Assembly: GCF_020171345.1 (NCBI RefSeq)
Contig: NZ_JAIUZM010000002.1
Coordinates: 728,739-792,738 of the forward strand
Source: Microbulbifer agarilyticus
Lineage (GTDB): Bacteria; Pseudomonadota; Gammaproteobacteria; Pseudomonadales; Cellvibrionaceae
Reading direction: 5' to 3'
Length of the DNA stretch: 64,000 bases
The notes beneath the pieces were generated by a model. The model searched no databases. It had not been told where the DNA came from and saw only the letters and a program-made list of their open reading frames with translations. Shown here piece by piece: positions 61,487-64,000 of this stretch; the stretch's first letter is position 1; every line of letters begins with the position of its first letter. The translations under genes and the position numbers were made by a program.

Positions 61487-62155
61487 GGTTATGGCACGGA
61501 CTATGACTCTCGCACATCGTTCCGGGGCCGTTTGAGCAATGAAATGCCCACCTTCTAAAGATTCAATACTTAACTTCGGATAAACATTACCCAAAACTTT
61601 GATCGCATCATATCCAACCAAGCGATCATTTGTCGGTCGAATATACACGGCCTCAGTTGATAGATGACCTTTAGGCCTATCAAGTTCGGCAATATTCAAT
61701 AAACGTCGTTTTAACACACTTGGCTCAACCTCTGTAATGGCTTGGCGAACTTGCTCTATTAGCACCCTATTACCACGACCGTCAAAACATAGCGTTTTCA
61801 TAAGCCAATCTGGAAAAAAATTTGGCTTAAGAAACAACTCCGGCAGTAGTGCAGCAAGTCTTCCAAGCCTTCCGGGGCAGGAAATAAAGCTAGCTATAAA
61901 AACCACCCTCGAAACTCTGCGGCCAAGGATATTGCATAGTTCATACGCAATTCTTCCGGAGTATGATTCAGCAACCAACACAACGCTTGAAGATCCAATG
62001 TGTTCAGCTACCTCTTCAGCTTGCTGGTGGTAGCTCTCGCCCTCTATTTCATTGAGGCAAACCACTTCGCGGTCTATTTCTTTAGGAATATTCTGAATTA
62101 GCCCTTTGAAGAGCAAACCTGTTCCATCCATTCCTGGTAGAAATACAATTTTCAA
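61481..62155 (-). CDS. Integron cassette alpha/beta hydrolase
   Basis: A 224-residue alpha/beta hydrolase: IVFLPGMDGTGLLFKGLIQN (oxyanion), VVLVAESYSGRIAYELC (GxSxG-like, nucleophile Ser), TNDRLVGYDAIKVL (acid region) and SLEGGHFIAQTAPERCA (His). The start is taken as TTG 62155 because the conserved strand starts there; there is no clear ribosome site, and the frame is open right through attC B to 62278. Its TAA stop is part of the attC A core. Similar hydrolases occur in other chromosomal integrons. Substrate unknown. Confidence 0.8.
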   Translation of the reverse strand: MKIVFLPGMDGTGLLFKGLIQNIPKEIDREVVCLNEIEGESYHQQAEEVAEHIGSSSVVLVAESYSGRIAYELCNILGRRVSRVVFIASFISCPGRLGRLAALLPELFLKPNFFPDWLMKTLCFDGRGNRVLIEQVRQAITEVEPSVLKRRLLNIAELDRPKGHLSTEAVYIRPTNDRLVGYDAIKVLGNVYPKLSIESLEGGHFIAQTAPERCARVIVRAITT

Positions 62156-62170
62156 TGGTTGGCTACCATC

Positions 62171-62288
62171 ACGTAACGCCGTGCGCAGCGGCGGCTTACT
62201 TTGTAAATTTTTTGCGCAAAAATAGGAGCGAAGCGACTGCGCAAAAAGTGCATAAAGTAAGACGTCGGTCTGCCGCACCTTGTTAAAT
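62171..62288 (-). repeat. attC recombination site B (118 bp)
   Basis: ACGTAAC at the left and GTTAAAT at the right bracket the palindrome GGCGGCTTACTTTG ... CATAAAGTAAGACG with an inner TTTTGCGC / GCGCAAAAAG stem. It is of the short class. It separates the hydrolase cassette from the DUF6559-like cassette. Confidence 0.9.
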
Positions 62289-62291
62289 GCA

Positions 62292-62660
62292 TCAATCTAT
62301 GCCGCCAGCATCCATACTATGGGAACCACTACCAAAATCCGAACCAACAGATGCTACATCATTGCTGCTAAAGTTCGAATTTCCATAAAAGTGAAGATTT
62401 CCCACTTCACCACGCATTACTCCATAGTCACATGCCTCGCCAATTTCATTGTGAAACTCATCAAAGTCCTTCTTTGAGCAAAAAATTGCAATTGCGTAGC
62501 AGGTGTAAATGACTGGCAGCCCATTTCGCTCAATCGTAGCCCTCACCTGTTTCGGGCGATATCTTTTAGACTTCCCATAGTCTTTCGCTAGCAATCTTGG
62601 CAATTTACGTAAATACGATTTTATTGCTCTATTTCGTTTTATCTTTCGGATAAATTGCAT
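62292..62660 (-). CDS. Integron cassette protein, DUF6559-like
   Basis: A 122-residue protein with a very basic N-terminus (FIRKIKRNRAIKSYLRKLPR), a middle with RPKQVRATIERNGLPVIYTC and CSKKDFDEFHNEIGEACDYG, and a Gly/Ser/Asp-rich C-terminal tail. It resembles DUF6559 proteins, seen in Vibrio integron cassettes; I know no function. An AAGGA site precedes ATG 62660, directly after attC C, and the stop codon is 4 bp from attC B. Confidence 0.72.
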   Translation of the reverse strand: MQFIRKIKRNRAIKSYLRKLPRLLAKDYGKSKRYRPKQVRATIERNGLPVIYTCYAIAIFCSKKDFDEFHNEIGEACDYGVMRGEVGNLHFYGNSNFSSNDVASVGSDFGSGSHSMDAGGID

Positions 62661-62678
62661 TGCTAATTCCTTTTGGCC

Positions 62679-62822
62679 ATTTAACGCCCACAGCAGGGGC
62701 GGCTTACCTTATGCGCGTTTTGCGCGAAAATGGGAGCGTAGCGACCGCGCAAAACGTGCATAAGGTAAGACGTCCCGCAGAGGCCCGTAGGGCCATAGCT
62801 TTACTGCCTGTGTTTGTTATGC
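62679..62822 (-). repeat. attC recombination site C (144 bp)
   Basis: ATTTAAC at the left and GTTATGC at the right, with the same inner palindrome as sites A, B and D plus ~26 extra bases on the right side (CAGAGGCCCGTAGGGCC...). The stop codon of the 62817-63197 gene lies in the right core. Long class, like site E. Confidence 0.9.
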
Positions 62823-63197
62823 ATAGCTGACTTTAGTGCCATTTATGGATAAAAACCCATCTTTCTCAAGGCCTTTAACTATGTTTTCAATTTTTGATTC
62901 TTCTATGCCGCCTTGAAACTGAAACATTGCAGCAATGAAATTATTTAAAGACTGAGTTTTAGCTGGTTTTGACTTTGCCAACCGCTCTTTAGCATACAAA
63001 ATGAGTTCTTTGCCACTAAGATCTTTGTTGTTTTCTGACACCTTACTCTGCTTGCTTTCTGAGGTGTCAACTGACCTTTCAGTAGGACGCAAGGTTTCTT
63101 CTTCTTTTATAGCAGCCTGAATAAGATACTGAGCGAGCTTCATTTTCTCTCGATACGTAAGCTTATCGCTGGCAAGTTTTATTACTTCATAGCTCAT
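62817..63197 (-). CDS. Integron cassette protein of unknown function
   Basis: A 126-residue soluble protein, rich in Lys, Glu and Ser. The N-terminus is helical (SYEVIKLASDKLTYREKMKL AQYLIQA), the middle is polar and flexible (ETLRPTERSVDTSESKQSK), and the C-terminus could form a winged helix (NNFIAAMFQFQGGIEESKIE, IVKGLEKDGFLSINGTKVSY). A GAGGA site lies 10 bp before ATG 63197. No family is recognised. Its TAA stop is formed by the attC C core. Confidence 0.7.
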   Translation of the reverse strand: MSYEVIKLASDKLTYREKMKLAQYLIQAAIKEEETLRPTERSVDTSESKQSKVSENNKDLSGKELILYAKERLAKSKPAKTQSLNNFIAAMFQFQGGIEESKIENIVKGLEKDGFLSINGTKVSYA

Positions 63198-63246
63198 TCA
63201 AATTTTCCTCATAAGAAATTGAACATTATTGTTTTGGTATATTTAT

Positions 63247-63364
63247 GCATAACGGCGCGCTCAGGGGCGGCTTACTTTGTGCACTTTTTGGGCGAGAATG
63301 CGAGCGTAGCGACAGCCCAATAAAGTGTACAAAGTAAGCCGTCACCTGCAGCGCTTTGTTATGG
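63247..63364 (-). repeat. attC recombination site D (118 bp)
   Basis: GCATAAC at the left and GTTATGG at the right enclose the palindrome GGCGGCTTACTTTGTGCACTT ... GTGTACAAAGTAAGCCGTC. The inner stem reads TTTTTGGGCG / GCCCAATAAA, slightly different from the others. The stop codon of the RcsF-like gene overlaps the right core. Short class. Confidence 0.9.
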
Positions 63365-63733
63365 TTTACTCTGTCGCTGAGGAACGGAGTAAGCAACACC
63401 ACGGCACTCCATATACTGATTGCACATTCCGCTTGCTACTTTACTGCAAGCCTCTACAACGACACCATTCCCGCCCAAACTGTGTGTCCTTACTTTTAGA
63501 TCTTTTACCAATCCACGCTTGTTCGGCTTTGGTTGATCTATACGCTCTTGACAATATGAAGCCTCAACAAAGCCCAGCATCACGGCATCATACTTAGCAA
63601 TTTGAGCGGGCGAGTACTCTTTTACAACAGTACCTTTCACTCTATTTTCAGCATACGGGCCTAAATTTGTACTGAATGTTATACCACTACATGCAGCTGC
63701 GAGCGTCGAAAAAATTATTATCAGCATCTTCAT
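63359..63733 (-). CDS. RcsF-like lipoprotein in an integron cassette
   Basis: The start is ATG 63733 (MKMLIIIFSTLAAACSG), placed just after attC E with a GGAAG site 9 bp upstream. The product has 124 residues with a lipobox-like LAAAC (Cys15). Four further Cys (61, 96, 104, 110) are spaced 35, 8 and 6 apart; E. coli RcsF has Cys 74, 109, 118, 124 with spacings 35, 9 and 6, and these form its two disulfides. The surrounding text (SYCQ ... VVVEACSK ... CNQYMECRGVAY) aligns with RcsF (SCQ ... LLHSCEV ... CYRQAVCIGSAL). So it is probably an envelope-stress sensor-like lipoprotein; no Rcs partner genes are present. Confidence 0.7.
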   Translation of the reverse strand: MKMLIIIFSTLAAACSGITFSTNLGPYAENRVKGTVVKEYSPAQIAKYDAVMLGFVEASYCQERIDQPKPNKRGLVKDLKVRTHSLGGNGVVVEACSKVASGMCNQYMECRGVAYSVPQRQSKP

Positions 63734-63745
63734 TATTGGTATCTT

Positions 63746-63889
63746 CCATAACGCCGCCAGCAGGGGCAGCTTACCTTGTGCGCGTTTTGCGCGAAAATGG
63801 GAGCGCAGCGACCTGCGCAAAAGGTGCACAAGGTAAGCTGTCCCGCGGAGGGCCACAGGCCCGTAGCTTCATTGCCTGGCTTTGTATGG
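63746..63889 (-). repeat. attC recombination site E (144 bp) with an altered right core
   Basis: CCATAAC at the left, then the same palindrome as site C (AGCTTACCTTGTGCGC ... TGCACAAGGTAAGCTGTCC), with the extra GGAGGGCCACAGGCCC section of the long class. At the right the core reads TTTGTATGG where the other sites have TTTGTTATG, one T short, so this end may be damaged. Confidence 0.85.
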
Positions 63890-64000
63890 TTGTTCTTATC
63901 GTATTTTGGCGTTTTACGCCCTTCTCGCTAACGGGTAAATTGAGACCCACCTTCGGCGGCCACCGAAGGCCTTGTTTATCACAGTTCGCTGCCTGGCCGG
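63890..64000. other. Start of the next cassette, incomplete
   Basis: The last 111 bp carry a hairpin CCTTCGGCGGCCACCGAAGG (63952-63971) but no gene that can be read completely. It should be the 3' end of the next cassette. Confidence 0.4.

Larger units (their letters stand above)
61025..63889 (-). mobile_element. Chromosomal integron cassette array, distal part
   Basis: Five minus-strand genes, each ending in or next to a site of the attC type, in a head-to-tail chain. The sites share CGGCTTAC...GTAAG arms, a central GCGCAAAA / TTTTGCGC inner stem and a CGTAGCGAC or CGAAGCGAC-like spacer, with GTTA-type cores at both ends. The uniform sites and single orientation fit a chromosomal (sedentary) integron. 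In this orientation attI and intI should be at higher coordinates, outside the window. The low GC content of most cassette genes contrasts with the core genome. Confidence 0.9.

Noticed and set aside
61025..64000. Reading the palindromic repeats as a CRISPR array
   Set aside because: Units are over 100 bp, spaced by whole genes of different lengths, and have integron core sites; there are no short regular spacers or cas genes.

Overview
The window is chromosomal DNA from a gammaproteobacterium, most likely a marine member of the Cellvibrionales close to Microbulbifer. This is an inference from gene content and order: trxB/aat/ate/infA/clpA/clpS/cspD, ftsK-lolA-rarA-crcB-serS-cysG, mnmA-hflD-purB, a long-type isocitrate lyase with malate synthase G, and large TonB-dependent receptors. 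No database search was possible. About 90% of the window reads as housekeeping genes; the last 9 kb is accessory DNA.

Layout. (1) 1-14 kb, two-carbon and fatty-acid metabolism: a cut-off EamA transporter, a FadE-type acyl-CoA dehydrogenase followed directly by a long acetyl-CoA hydrolase/transferase-like protein, convergent ackA-pta, then aceA, a divergent LysR regulator and glcB (the glyoxylate shunt). (2) 14-17.7 kb: a YbjQ-family protein and an overlapping fdhD / YdeP-like molybdopterin oxidoreductase pair. (3) 17.7-24.1 kb, all minus strand: a small protein, a GNAT acetyltransferase, a ribosomal-oxygenase cupin, purB, hflD, mnmA and rluE. (4) 24.4-32.5 kb: icd with an extended -10 promoter, cspD, and clpS, clpA, ate and aat (the bacterial N-degron pathway) with infA and trxB. 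(5) 33-41 kb: ftsK, lolA, rarA, crcB, serS, cysG. (6) 41-50 kb: a large TonB-dependent receptor, an egtB-egtD-DUF411 operon, a YheT hydrolase and two coupled secreted proteins. (7) 50-55 kb: a cobalamin riboswitch and btuB-cobO-cobQ-btuF.

(8) 55-64 kb, accessory: a tyrosine recombinase convergent with the B12 operon, a DUF1254 protein, a small membrane protein, a secreted esterase-like protein, a 1.24-kb IS3-family element, and then part of a chromosomal integron cassette array. The array has five recognisable attC sites (two length classes), one more attC truncated at the IS boundary, and five small minus-strand cassette genes, including an RcsF-like lipoprotein. All cassettes point left, so attI and intI should lie beyond the right edge. 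The array, its IS-truncated distal end and its cassette proteins are the least ordinary content.

No rRNA, tRNA or CRISPR array was recognised.
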